A stretch of 64,000 bases of DNA from JANOGU01 sp964602115. Lineage in GTDB: Bacteria; Pseudomonadota; Alphaproteobacteria; Rhodobacterales; Rhodobacteraceae. The notes under the pieces were generated by a model. That model saw nothing but the letters and a program-made list of their open reading frames with translations. It was not told the DNA's origin and did not search any database. How positions within the stretch are numbered: the stretch's first letter is position 1; every line of letters begins with the position of its first letter. The stretch spans positions 1 through 64,000 of the forward strand of contig CAZRQN010000001.1 in assembly GCA_964602115.1 (NCBI GenBank), in the 5' to 3' direction. The position numbers were made by a program, and so were the translations under genes. This document shows positions 25,887 to 34,471 of the stretch, piece after piece.

Positions 25887-27017
25887 ATGAAGTCTCGCGT
25901 ACTTGTGCTCGGCGCCGGCTTCGGCGGGCTGGAACTGGCGACCCTGTTGTCGGAGGCTCTGGGCGAAAGTGCCGATGTGACCCTGATCGACAGGGGCGAT
26001 GCCTTCGTCTTCGGCTATTCCAAGATCGACGTGATGTTCGGACGCGAGACGGCGGAAGCGGTGCGGCTTCCCCTTGCCCGGTTCCACAAGCCGGGCGTGC
26101 GGCTCGTTTCGGCCGAGATCACCGCCATCGACCCGGAAAGCCGCAGGGTCGAGACCAGCGCCGGGCCGTTCGAGGGCGAGGTGCTGGTGGTGGCGCTGGG
26201 GGCGGATTTCGATCTCACTGCCACGCCGGGGCTGGCCGAGGCGGGGAACGAGTTCTACTCGGTGGCTGGCGCCGCCCGCTGCCGCGAGGTCCTGGAGCGG
26301 TTCGAGGGCGGTCATGCGGTCGTCGGCATTTCCGCCTTCCCCTACAAGTGCCCGCCCGCGCCCAGCGAATGCGCGTTGATGCTGCACCATCACCTTGTGA
26401 AAAGGGGCCTGCGGGCCAGGGGTGAGATCACCCTCGTCAGTCCCCTGTCGAGCCCGATGCCGGCTTCGGCGGATCTGTCGCGGGATCTGGTCGCGGCCTT
26501 TGCCGAGGCCGGCATCAGGCTGCTGCTCGGACGGTCGGTCGCCTCGCTTGATCCCGGTCGCCGCGTGGCGGTGCTGGATGACGGCAGCGAGCTGCCTTTC
26601 GCCCTTTACCTCGGCGTCCCCAAACACCGGGTGCCGAAGCCGGTGCTCGACAGCGGGTTGGCGGAGAACGGCTGGGTTCCGATCACCCTGCGCAGCATGG
26701 AAACCCGCTTTGCCGGTGTCTATGCCATCGGCGATCTGGCGGCCACCGGCCTGCCCAAGGCCGGCTCCTTCGCCGAAAGCGCGGCGCGTGCGGTGGCCAG
26801 CGCGATCATCGCCCGGATGAAGGGCGGCGCGCCGGAGCCCAACAGCGGCAAGGGCAGTTGCCTGGTCGAGTTCGGCGACGGCCGCATCGGCTGGGCCGAT
26901 CTCGATTTTCTCGGCGGGCCGAAGCCGGAGAGCGTCTATCACGCGCCCTCGATGGAGGGGCGGGCCCACAAGGACCGTTTCGGCGCTGAGCGAAGGGCGC
27001 GGTGGTTCGGGCTTTGA
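25887..27017 (+). CDS. FAD-dependent oxidoreductase, SQR/NDH-2-like
   Basis: 376 residues. An N-terminal Rossmann GAGFGG (9-14), a second dinucleotide region, and YAIGDLAA (near 290) for FAD. The pair YKCPPAPSEC (Cys155 and Cys162) and the later GSCLVEFGDG match the sulfide:quinone reductase and flavocytochrome-c branch rather than NDH-2. Probable membrane-associated quinone reductase; substrate (sulfide, persulfide or NADH) not proven. It is 112 nt after the GST gene and may have its own promoter. Confidence 0.78.
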   Translation: MKSRVLVLGAGFGGLELATLLSEALGESADVTLIDRGDAFVFGYSKIDVMFGRETAEAVRLPLARFHKPGVRLVSAEITAIDPESRRVETSAGPFEGEVLVVALGADFDLTATPGLAEAGNEFYSVAGAARCREVLERFEGGHAVVGISAFPYKCPPAPSECALMLHHHLVKRGLRARGEITLVSPLSSPMPASADLSRDLVAAFAEAGIRLLLGRSVASLDPGRRVAVLDDGSELPFALYLGVPKHRVPKPVLDSGLAENGWVPITLRSMETRFAGVYAIGDLAATGLPKAGSFAESAARAVASAIIARMKGGAPEPNSGKGSCLVEFGDGRIGWADLDFLGGPKPESVYHAPSMEGRAHKDRFGAERRARWFGL

Positions 27018-27047
27018 CCGACGGCCTGCGGCGCCGGACAACCGCTG

Positions 27048-27476
27048 TCAGACCGCGATGACGCCCTTGCGCAGGATCACATTGGCGAAGAGCCGGGGCT
27101 CGCTGGTGGCGACCAGTGCATAGGCGCTGCGGACCCTGGCATAGAAGGCCGCCGGGGCGAGCGGGGTCACGCTGCAGTCGGGTGCCATCTCGGCGCAGAG
27201 GGCGATGATCTCCGTATGGACCGCGTCCGTACGCTCCGGCTCGGCTGCGTTCACGGCGCGGAACACGGCCTCGGGCACGGATCGGTCCAGGGGCAGAACG
27301 GAAAGGACGGCCCGCAGGACTGGGATCAGCCCCAGACCATCGGCACGGATGATGCGCCTGGCATCGCTCGCCGCCGGGTAGTTGCCGTCAACGATGGCGA
27401 TCTCGTCACCATGCCCCATGGCGCGTAGGACATGCAGCAGATCGGGCCCGAGGATTGGGTCAAGCCCAATGAGCAT
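27048..27476 (-). CDS. RbsD/FucU-family sugar mutarotase
   Basis: 142 residues, normal for FucU. Motifs GHGDEIAIVDGNYPAASDA (21-39) and the C-terminal strand ANVILRKGVI are typical. It speeds exchange of pyranose anomers or ring forms for the sugar brought in by the linked transporter. It closely follows the FucU pattern (L-fucose or related), so the importer's ligand may be a pyranose rather than ribose. AGGAGCC precedes the ATG. Confidence 0.87.
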   Translation of the reverse strand: MLIGLDPILGPDLLHVLRAMGHGDEIAIVDGNYPAASDARRIIRADGLGLIPVLRAVLSVLPLDRSVPEAVFRAVNAAEPERTDAVHTEIIALCAEMAPDCSVTPLAPAAFYARVRSAYALVATSEPRLFANVILRKGVIAV

Positions 27477-27537
27477 GCAAGGCTCCTAGCGCGGCTGGCA
27501 AGGGCGGTGGTCGGTCGGAAGGGGGCCGGGTGGACAA

Positions 27538-27564
27538 CGCTCCCCGCCCGGGGGACGGGGAGCG
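27538..27564 (-). terminator. 9-bp hairpin after the sugar-binding-protein gene
   Basis: CGCTCCCCG (27538-27546) pairs with CGGGGAGCG (27556-27564), 9-nt loop, no T-run, 19 nt past the rbsB-like stop on the minus strand and before fucU. Same logic as the hairpin at 10225: probable attenuation or mRNA protection. Confidence 0.5.
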
Positions 27565-27583
27565 CCGGCAGCAAGCGGAGGGG

Positions 27584-28513
27584 TCAGTCGTAGAGGACCG
27601 CCGCGATCTGCGGATCGGCCATGTTGGTCTTGTCATACCAGTAGAAGCCGGTGTCGATGACCTTGGGCAGGGTTTCGCCCTTGATCGCCTTGGCCAGCGA
27701 GTCGACCACGCACTGGCCGATGCCCACCGGGTTCTGGGTGATCGAGCCGATCAGGGTGCCGTCGTTGATGGCGTCCTTCTGGCTCTTGCCCGAGTCGAAG
27801 CCCACGCCCACGATCTGCGCGCCGGTCTCCTTGATCGCGACGGCGAGGCCGATGGCCGAACCTTCGTTGGAGGCGAAGATGCCCTTGATGTCGGGGTTCG
27901 CCTGCAGCATCGCCTTGACGTTGTCGGCCGCCTTCAGGGCGTCGTTGGCATACTGGACGTCAACCACCTCGATGTTCGGATAGGCTTCCTTGATCCGGTT
28001 CAGGAAGCCGTCGCGGCGGCCGATCCCGGTGGCGGACGTCTGGTCGTGGATGACGGCCGCGATCTTGCCTGCCTCGCCGATTGCCTTGGCCAGGCCATCG
28101 GCCGCTGCTGCCGCCGCCGCCATGTTGTCGGTGGTGCAGGTGGTCAGCGGCAGGTCGCTTTCGACGCCGGAGTCGAAGGCGACGATCGGGATGCCCGCGT
28201 CGGCGGCCTTCTGCAGCGCCGGAACCTGCGCCTGGCTGTCGAGCGCCGCAAAGCCGAGGCCCTGCGGGTTCTTGGCGATGGCGGCGTTCAGGATATCGGT
28301 CTGCTTGTCGATCTCGGCCTCGGTATTCGGGCCTTCGAAGGTGATCGTCACGCCATTGCGCGCGGCAGCCTCTTCGGCGCCGGCCTTCACCGCCTGCCAG
28401 AACTGGTGGCTGAAGCCTTTGGCGATGATCGGAAAGTAGGTGTCGGCCAGCGCGGGCATCGCGCTCATGGCGACGCCAAGGGCGAGCGCCGACGTCAGGA
28501 TTGTCTTTTTCAT
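27584..28513 (-). CDS. RbsB-type sugar-binding protein
   Basis: 309 residues, periplasmic. Signal peptide MKKTILTSALALGVAMSAMP with cleavage after ALA near residue 23. Family pulse: YFPIIAKGFSHQFWQAVKAG, and DSGVESDLPLTTCTTDN in the hinge. GGGAGGAACC gives a strong ribosome site at 28513. It belongs to the ribose/autoinducer-2/galactose peripla-BP group; the ligand is not given by sequence. Confidence 0.9.
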   Translation of the reverse strand: MKKTILTSALALGVAMSAMPALADTYFPIIAKGFSHQFWQAVKAGAEEAAARNGVTITFEGPNTEAEIDKQTDILNAAIAKNPQGLGFAALDSQAQVPALQKAADAGIPIVAFDSGVESDLPLTTCTTDNMAAAAAAADGLAKAIGEAGKIAAVIHDQTSATGIGRRDGFLNRIKEAYPNIEVVDVQYANDALKAADNVKAMLQANPDIKGIFASNEGSAIGLAVAIKETGAQIVGVGFDSGKSQKDAINDGTLIGSITQNPVGIGQCVVDSLAKAIKGETLPKVIDTGFYWYDKTNMADPQIAAVLYD

Positions 28514-28601
28514 GGTTCCTCCCTGGTTTTCAGTGCCGGACGCCTGGGGCATCCGGAGTTCGTCTTTTCGAATGGTCTCCAGTTTCCGGTCTTCCTCCCC
28601 G

Positions 28602-29606
28602 TTAAGTCCGCTTCCGCAGGACGATGTCGATGAACACGGCGACGATGATGATCACCCCGGTCACGACGATCTTCCATTCCTCCTGAACGCCCATCACCCG
28701 CAGGCCGTTGGTCAGCACGCTCATGATGAAGGCGCCGATGATGGTGCCCATGACCGTGCCCCGTCCGCCTGACAGGGAGGTGCCGCCGATCACCACCGCC
28801 GCGATCGCGTCGAGTTCATAGCCCAGCCCCAGCGCGGGTTGGGCCGAGTTCAGGCGCGAGGACACGATCAGTCCCGCGATGCCGCAGATCCCGCCGCAGA
28901 TCGCGTAGATCAGGATCTTCCAGCGATCGACATTGATCCCCGACAGCCGCGCCGCCTCTTCGTTGGAGCCGAGCGCGAAGGTCATCCGACCGACGATGGT
29001 GCGGTTCAGCACCACGGAGGCGACGATCGCCACGGCAAACATGATCAGCACGCCGTTGGGAATCTCCAGCCCCGGGATCAGCGCGGAGATCGAGCTTTCC
29101 GGCGACAGGAGCCCGTAGTTGGGCGTGTCGTTGAAATAGATGGGCTTGGCCCCGGAGAAGACCAGCGCCAGCCCCCGAGCGATCTGCATCATCCCCAATG
29201 TGGCGATGAAGGGCGGGATCTTCAGCTTGGCGATCACGCCGCCGGAGACGGCGCCCATGACCGCGCCCGAGGCGATGGCCCCGACGATCCCGACCGGAAG
29301 CGGCATGCCCATATTGGTCAGGACGATCCCGGCCATGACGGCAGTGAGCGTCATCATCGTGCCCACCGACAGGTCGATGCCGCCGGAGATGATGACGAAG
29401 GTCACCGCCACGCCGAGGACGCCGTTCACGGCCGTCGCCTGCATGATGTTGACCATGTTGTTCCAGGCGGCAAAATTCGCCGCGAAGATGCTGAAGAAGG
29501 CCAGCATCACGACCAGCACCACGAACGCCACGGCCTTCTGCATGGTCGAGGCGGTCAGGAACCCCGGCTTTCCGGCCGCCGCCGTATCGAGAGCGCTGTC
29601 GGTCAT
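28602..29606 (-). CDS. RbsC-type sugar ABC permease
   Basis: 334 residues with eight or more hydrophobic segments, family of RbsC/AraH/XylH. Signature GGIDLSVGTMM and GANEEAARLSGIN-like loop (here GSNEEAARLSGINVDRWK). A single permease gene forms the homodimer in this family. It follows the ATPase by 15 nt. Confidence 0.92.
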   Translation of the reverse strand: MTDSALDTAAAGKPGFLTASTMQKAVAFVVLVVMLAFFSIFAANFAAWNNMVNIMQATAVNGVLGVAVTFVIISGGIDLSVGTMMTLTAVMAGIVLTNMGMPLPVGIVGAIASGAVMGAVSGGVIAKLKIPPFIATLGMMQIARGLALVFSGAKPIYFNDTPNYGLLSPESSISALIPGLEIPNGVLIMFAVAIVASVVLNRTIVGRMTFALGSNEEAARLSGINVDRWKILIYAICGGICGIAGLIVSSRLNSAQPALGLGYELDAIAAVVIGGTSLSGGRGTVMGTIIGAFIMSVLTNGLRVMGVQEEWKIVVTGVIIIVAVFIDIVLRKRT

Positions 29607-29621
29607 GGTCGTCTCTCCCCC

Positions 29622-31154
29622 TCAGGCCGCCTTGGCGACGCGCTGTGTTGCCAGCGTCATGATATCTTCCTGCGTCGCCGTGCGACCGTCGAGTTCACCG
29701 GTGATCCTGCCCTCGCACATGACCGCGATCCGGTGCGACAGGCGCAGGACCTCGGGAAGTTCCGAGGAGATGACGATGATCGCCTTGCCCTGCGCCGCCA
29801 GCGATTCCAGCAAGCGGTAGATCTCGGCCTTGGCGCCGACATCGATGCCGCGCGTCGGCTCGTCGAAGATCAGGATGTCGCAGTCGCGCAGGAGCCATTT
29901 GCCGATGACGACCTTCTGCTGGTTGCCGCCCGACAGGAGCCGCGTCTCCTGGTTCACCGAAGGCGTCTTGACCCTTAGCCTGGCGACATAGTCCTTCGCC
30001 ACCTCGTCCAGCGCCGCATCGCGCATGAACACGCGGCCCGAGACATAGCGGAACCAGCTGGCCATGGTGACGTTGTCGCGCACCGACATGCCGGTCACCA
30101 GGCCGAAATGCTTCCGGTCCTCGCTGAGATAGGCGATGCCCCGGGCCACGGCATCGGCGGGGGAGGCGATCCGGCATTCCTTGCCACGCACGGCGATCGT
30201 TCCACCGTCGATCGGATCGGCACCGAAGACCGCGCGCGCCACTTCGGTACGACCGGCGCCCATCAGGCCGGCAAAGCCGAGGATCTCGCCCCGGTGAAGG
30301 CTGAAGCTCACGTCGCGGATGGCGCTGCCACGGCTCAGGCCCGTGACGCGGAGCACCTCGTCCTCGGTCCGCTGTCCGGTGGCGCGGTGCTGGTCCGCCA
30401 GTTCCCGGCCCACCATCAACTGGATGATCGTCGCCATCGGCGTCGCGGCGGCAGGCAGCGTGTCGATATACTGGCCGTCACGCATCACCGTCACCCGGTC
30501 GGCGATGCGTTTCACCTCGTCCATCTTGTGGGTGATATAGACGATCCCGACACCATTCGCCTTGAGGTCGTCGATGACCGAGAACAGATGCGCGACCTCC
30601 ACTTCGTTGAGCGCGGACGTGGGCTCGTCCATGATCAGCACCCGGGCATTGTAGGACAGGGCCTTGGCGATCTCGACCAGTTGCTGGCGGGCCACCGTCA
30701 TCTGTCCGACCTCGGCCGCAGGCGGAATGTCCACTTTCATCCGGCGGAAGATCGCGGCCGCCTCGCGGTTCATCCGCTCCTCATCGACGAAAAGGCCGAA
30801 GCCCTTGCGCGGCTCGCGACCGATGAAGATGTTCTGCGCTGCGGTCAGGTGGTTCATCAGGAACAGTTCCTGATGGATGATGCTGATCCCCAGAGACTGG
30901 GCGGCATGAGGGTCGGGCAGCGACACCGGAACGCCATCGACGCGAATCTCGCCGGCATCGGGCTGATAGACCCCGGTGAGGATCTTCATCAGGGTGGATT
31001 TGCCGGCGCCGTTCTCGCCCATCAGGGCATGGACCTCGCCGGCGAAGAGGTCGAAGCCGACATTGTGCAGCGCGCGCACGCCGGGAAAGGATTTCCCGAC
31101 GGCACGCATCTCGACGACCGGCTTGCGTGCGGCTGGCGCCTCACTGTCGGACAT
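29622..31154 (-). CDS. RbsA-type sugar ABC ATPase (double domain)
   Basis: 510 residues with two fused ATPase halves. The first has Walker A GENGAGKST (47-55). The second is degenerate (GLMGAGRTEVA), as in RbsA/MglA/XylG. Two LSGGNQQK-type signatures and DEPT Walker B motifs are visible (MDEPTSALNE and FDEPTRGIDVGAKA). GGGGGAGGACG precedes the ATG. First gene of the operon, 135 nt downstream of the TGATCCGATCA palindrome. Confidence 0.93.
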   Translation of the reverse strand: MSDSEAPAARKPVVEMRAVGKSFPGVRALHNVGFDLFAGEVHALMGENGAGKSTLMKILTGVYQPDAGEIRVDGVPVSLPDPHAAQSLGISIIHQELFLMNHLTAAQNIFIGREPRKGFGLFVDEERMNREAAAIFRRMKVDIPPAAEVGQMTVARQQLVEIAKALSYNARVLIMDEPTSALNEVEVAHLFSVIDDLKANGVGIVYITHKMDEVKRIADRVTVMRDGQYIDTLPAAATPMATIIQLMVGRELADQHRATGQRTEDEVLRVTGLSRGSAIRDVSFSLHRGEILGFAGLMGAGRTEVARAVFGADPIDGGTIAVRGKECRIASPADAVARGIAYLSEDRKHFGLVTGMSVRDNVTMASWFRYVSGRVFMRDAALDEVAKDYVARLRVKTPSVNQETRLLSGGNQQKVVIGKWLLRDCDILIFDEPTRGIDVGAKAEIYRLLESLAAQGKAIIVISSELPEVLRLSHRIAVMCEGRITGELDGRTATQEDIMTLATQRVAKAA

Positions 31155-31288
31155 CGTCCTCCCCCTCTGGCCTTGCCTGCCGCGACAGGCATCGGCCTTC
31201 GCCGCAGTTTTCTTTTCTTCGTCGATTCAGCCCTGCGGTCTTCGCAAGCAACCTTATCGCGGCCAGATAAGCCGTAGCACATCATTAT

Positions 31289-31299
31289 TGATCCGATCA
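31289..31299. promoter_or_regulatory. Palindromic operator candidate upstream of the rbs-like operon
   Basis: TGATCCGATCA, a perfect 11-bp palindrome apart from its centre base, in the gap between the ATPase gene and the upstream hydroxylase gene. The same TGATCnGATCA occurs at 33268-33278 in front of the panB-like gene, and the 10-mer GATCAGATCA is identical at both sites (31295-31304 and 33269-33278). It is probably bound by one regulator; the nearby LacI protein is the local candidate. Confidence 0.6.
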
Positions 31300-31397
31300 G
31301 ATCATTTTTCTCGGCACCGGAAAACCGGGCTGCGCAGGGACCGGCAGGTCGCCGGTTTGGCCCGGGAGCTACGCACCCGGTTACGGGCCGGTTCCCT

Positions 31398-32399
31398 TCA
31401 GGTCCGGTTCAGGCGCTCCTTCTTGCGGCGGTGACGCTCCTTCATCCGCTCGTCGCCCGTGCTTGAACCGTCGTGGAATGTGCCCATCCACCTGTCGATG
31501 GGGATCAGCCCATCGCCGTAGTTCACCTCGAAATACTTGTGGTGCAGGTAGTGGATATAGGCATGGGTATCGATCGCCCGTTCGTCCGTGACCTCGACCT
31601 TGTCGAAACCCACATGGCCCGGGACCGCGCCGAACCCGGCGAAGTGCAGCTGGTAGAGCGCGATCAGCGGATGGGAGGGCAGGATCAGGTGGTAAAGGAC
31701 GGTGGCGAAATAGAGCAGGTGCTCGACCGGATGCATCGACAGGGATGACCAGGGCGAAGGGTTGACCGAGTTGTGGTGCACCGAGTGCACCCATCTGTAG
31801 AGAAAGGGCGTGTGGATCAGCCGGTGGATGCAGAAGAAGTGAAACTCGTGGATCACCGGCACGATCAGGCACAGGAAAACGAGCCAGACCGGATGGTCGG
31901 CGAAGGCAAGCCATGGCGCATAGCCGTTGGCAAAGCTCCACAGCATGAGAACCTGCAGCCCGGTCCAGATCGGCACGCCGGACAGGAAGCCACGCAGGAA
32001 ATTGTCGAGGTTCTGGCTCTTGAACCAGAACACGTCCGAAGGCGCGTCGGCCGGGAACTTGCCATTGTACTTGAAGCGGTTGCCCTGCGCGCGCCGGATG
32101 TAGAGGTGCAGCTCGAAGGCGAAGTACCACAGGAACACCGCCAGCGCGTTCACCGCGAAAAGCCTCAGCACCCAGCCCCAGCCAAGAACCTGCAGGACCG
32201 CGACGGGCGGGACAATCCAGTTCCACCAGACCAGGGCCGAGACGAAGAACAGCGCGTTGTAGGGCAGGAAATAGCTCGGCAACCATTTCAGCAGTGCCAG
32301 CGGCTGCGGCGGAAAGACGAAGAGCGGCGCGGTGCCGGCGGGTTCGGCAGGGGAGTAATTGCCACGCTTGTCGCGGGTGCCGAACTTCAGCTCATCCAT
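31398..32399 (-). CDS. Sterol desaturase/fatty-acid hydroxylase-family diiron enzyme
   Basis: 333 residues, membrane enzyme with about four hydrophobic segments. The histidine clusters that hold two irons are HRLIH (192-196, HX3H), HSVHH (205-209, HX2HH) and HYLHH (283-287, HX2HH), with further His at 184 and 187. It uses oxygen to hydroxylate or desaturate a lipid-like or carotenoid-like substrate. The ATG at 32399 is 11 nt downstream of the panB-like stop; an in-frame ATG further upstream would lie inside that gene. Substrate unknown. Confidence 0.85.
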   Translation of the reverse strand: MDELKFGTRDKRGNYSPAEPAGTAPLFVFPPQPLALLKWLPSYFLPYNALFFVSALVWWNWIVPPVAVLQVLGWGWVLRLFAVNALAVFLWYFAFELHLYIRRAQGNRFKYNGKFPADAPSDVFWFKSQNLDNFLRGFLSGVPIWTGLQVLMLWSFANGYAPWLAFADHPVWLVFLCLIVPVIHEFHFFCIHRLIHTPFLYRWVHSVHHNSVNPSPWSSLSMHPVEHLLYFATVLYHLILPSHPLIALYQLHFAGFGAVPGHVGFDKVEVTDERAIDTHAYIHYLHHKYFEVNYGDGLIPIDRWMGTFHDGSSTGDERMKERHRRKKERLNRT

Positions 32400-32409
32400 C
32401 GCCGCCTCC

Positions 32410-33201
32410 TCAGATCGTCTGGGCGCGCTTGAGGAACGCTTCGAATTCCGTCGCATCCATCCGCACCTCGTGGCGCCGTTCGGGATAGCCCCCGGTCGCC
32501 ACGTCCCGCGCAAAGGCGCCGAACGCCGCAACCCGCGCCTCCTGCAACTGCGCCTCCAGCGCCGCAAGGTCGGCGTATTTCTTCGCGTGTCGGGGGTAGT
32601 GTCCGGTGTTGGTGCCCAGGATGTCGCAGGAAAACAGATACTGCGTGTCGCAGACATCGCCGCAGCCCATGCCCATCGTCACCATGGGCGTCGCCCGGGT
32701 GATGTGATCGGCAAGCTCCACCGGCACCACTTCGACCTCAATGCAGGCGGCGCCGGCGTTTTCGAGGTCCCGGACCTTGCGCAGCACTTTCAGGGCCTCG
32801 TCAGCAGTGCGGCCGATGGCGCGGAACCCGGTCCAGGCGGCGAGGTCCGGCACCAGCCCGACATGGCCGGTGACCGGGATGCCTTCGCGGGCCATCGCTT
32901 CGATGAAGAGGGGCGAGTGCGAGCAATAGACGGCATCCGCACCGCGTTTCAGGATGTTGAAGCCCTCGCGCACCGCCTCCGCCGGAGAGGCGACCGCCCC
33001 GAGCGGCATCCCCGCCGAGATGAAGGCCAGCGGCGCCGCCGCCCGGATCGGCTCCAGTGTCTGGTCCGGCTCGCAGGAAATGACCGCAATCCCCGCCGCA
33101 ACCGCAGCGGCCGCCTCAGGGCCGCTCTCGACATGGACCTGCAGCCATTTTCGCCGGCCTTTGCCGGCGAGAAGATCGTGAACGGATAGCCGGCGCTGCA
33201 T
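32410..33201 (-). CDS. PanB-like protein (ketopantoate hydroxymethyltransferase family, altered site)
   Basis: 263 residues, PanB family of the PEP-mutase/isocitrate-lyase barrel. Conserved parts are GHVGLVPDL (112-120), the catalytic-Glu segment EVEVVPVELA (E157) and GTNTGHYPRHAKKYAD (196-211). Compared from memory with E. coli PanB, the metal ligands D45, D84 and E114 fall on ISCEPD (41-46), G64 of AGMPLG and S94 of VYCSHS, and about 20 residues between the first two are missing. It is therefore probably not a true ketopantoate enzyme. The ATG at 33201 is used; the frame runs open to 33258. Co-transcribed with the diiron enzyme. Confidence 0.78.
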   Translation of the reverse strand: MQRRLSVHDLLAGKGRRKWLQVHVESGPEAAAAVAAGIAVISCEPDQTLEPIRAAAPLAFISAGMPLGAVASPAEAVREGFNILKRGADAVYCSHSPLFIEAMAREGIPVTGHVGLVPDLAAWTGFRAIGRTADEALKVLRKVRDLENAGAACIEVEVVPVELADHITRATPMVTMGMGCGDVCDTQYLFSCDILGTNTGHYPRHAKKYADLAALEAQLQEARVAAFGAFARDVATGGYPERRHEVRMDATEFEAFLKRAQTI

Positions 33202-33267
33202 CAAAGCTCCTCCCGGGTTCCTGGAGCGAGTTCTATCAGGCCATGTCGCGCAGGGCATGCGCCGGAA

Positions 33268-33278
33268 TGATCAGATCA
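33268..33278. promoter_or_regulatory. Second copy of the TGATCnGATCA operator candidate
   Basis: TGATCAGATCA, 67 nt upstream of the panB-like start and just past the lacI stop codon. Same palindrome as at 31289-31299. The odd-centred form resembles FCD/FadR-type sites as much as LacI sites, which usually have a central CG, so the protein that binds it is uncertain. Confidence 0.6.
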
Positions 33279-33280
33279 CA

Positions 33281-34279
33281 TCAGACGTTCTCGGCGGTGA
33301 CGGTGGTGAACCGGATCGGCGGGTTCTCGATCGCCACATCGGTCAGCCCCAGCCGGGCAAGCAGCAGATCGACCGCCCGCCGTGCCTGCGCCTCGGGCAT
33401 CTGGTCGAGGATGACGTCGGCGATGCCGGACTTGAGCGCCTGGGCGCTGTAGTCGGTCAGTTCATGGCCGACGAAAAAGACGTGCCGGTCGTGCCTGGCG
33501 AGGATGTCGAACACCGCAGGGTTCGCCCCGCCGACGTTGTAGATCGCCGCGAGCTGCGGCCACTGGCGCAGCGCCTCGTGCAAGCGGCGCGCCGTAAGCT
33601 CCTGGGAGTCCTGGCAGAATGCGGCGAAGACGAAGCGCAGCCCGGCAGAGGGCGCCGCAGCGAAATAGTCGGAGAAGCCGCGAACCCGGGCGCGATGGAC
33701 CTCGTAATTGCCGCTGTGGCAAAGCACCAGGACCTCGCCTTCCGCCCTGCACATGCGCGAAACGATCAAGCCGGCGGTGCGGCCGGCGGCATGGTTCTCG
33801 ATCCCGACGAACTCCGCCTCGTCGATCACCCGGGAGACGACCTGCACGACCGGCAGCCCGCCGGAAATGACGCTGCGCAGGGCGGCGCGGATGGAATCGG
33901 TGTCCGGCGCGGCGACCACCAGGCCGGCGCGCGGCACCGTGTTGCGCTCGATATGGCGGGCGATCGAGGCGGGATCGGACTCGGCCAGGAAGGTCACATT
34001 GATCTGCAACGCCCGGTCGAGCGAGGCGGCGATGCGCTGGAAGGCGCGCGCCAGTCGCGAGAAGAAGCTGGAATCCGGCCGGACGAGCAGGACCTCGATC
34101 CGCAGGAGACCCCGGTGGCGCTCCGGCAGCCGGCCCGGCCAGTCGAGCGCCCGGGCTGCGGCCACGACCTTCATCGCCGTCTCGGGGCGCACTCCGCCGC
34201 GACCGTTCAGCACCCGCTCGACTGTCGCCGTGCCCAGGCCGGCCCGCGCGGCAATGCTCTGAAAGGTCGGCTTGGCCAC
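33281..34279 (-). CDS. LacI-family transcriptional regulator
   Basis: 332 residues. The N-terminal helix-turn-helix with hinge is FQSIAARAGLGTATVERVLN (6-25), followed by a periplasmic-binding-like sensor domain (about 65-320). Such proteins bind a sugar or sugar acid. It lies between the panB-like/hydroxylase genes and the divergent ligase/reductase pair, and likely controls one or both. The HTH recognition part (TATVERVLNGRGGV) differs from the usual VSRVLN. Confidence 0.9.
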   Translation of the reverse strand: MAKPTFQSIAARAGLGTATVERVLNGRGGVRPETAMKVVAAARALDWPGRLPERHRGLLRIEVLLVRPDSSFFSRLARAFQRIAASLDRALQINVTFLAESDPASIARHIERNTVPRAGLVVAAPDTDSIRAALRSVISGGLPVVQVVSRVIDEAEFVGIENHAAGRTAGLIVSRMCRAEGEVLVLCHSGNYEVHRARVRGFSDYFAAAPSAGLRFVFAAFCQDSQELTARRLHEALRQWPQLAAIYNVGGANPAVFDILARHDRHVFFVGHELTDYSAQALKSGIADVILDQMPEAQARRAVDLLLARLGLTDVAIENPPIRFTTVTAENV

Positions 34280-34471
34280 TGGCTTGCCTCCTTCGCCGCC
34301 GCTCCGGCATCATGACCGAGGCGGGATTCGACGCAAGGCGTCCGGGTTCCGACCGAACTTCGCGGCCGGCCCGTCGCAAGCGCCATTGCCGGCGGATACA
34401 AGCCGCTGGAAGCGGCGCCAAAGCAATGCCAGATGTCCGGACGACGACCTCGGGCAGGGAAGGCTGCGGCC

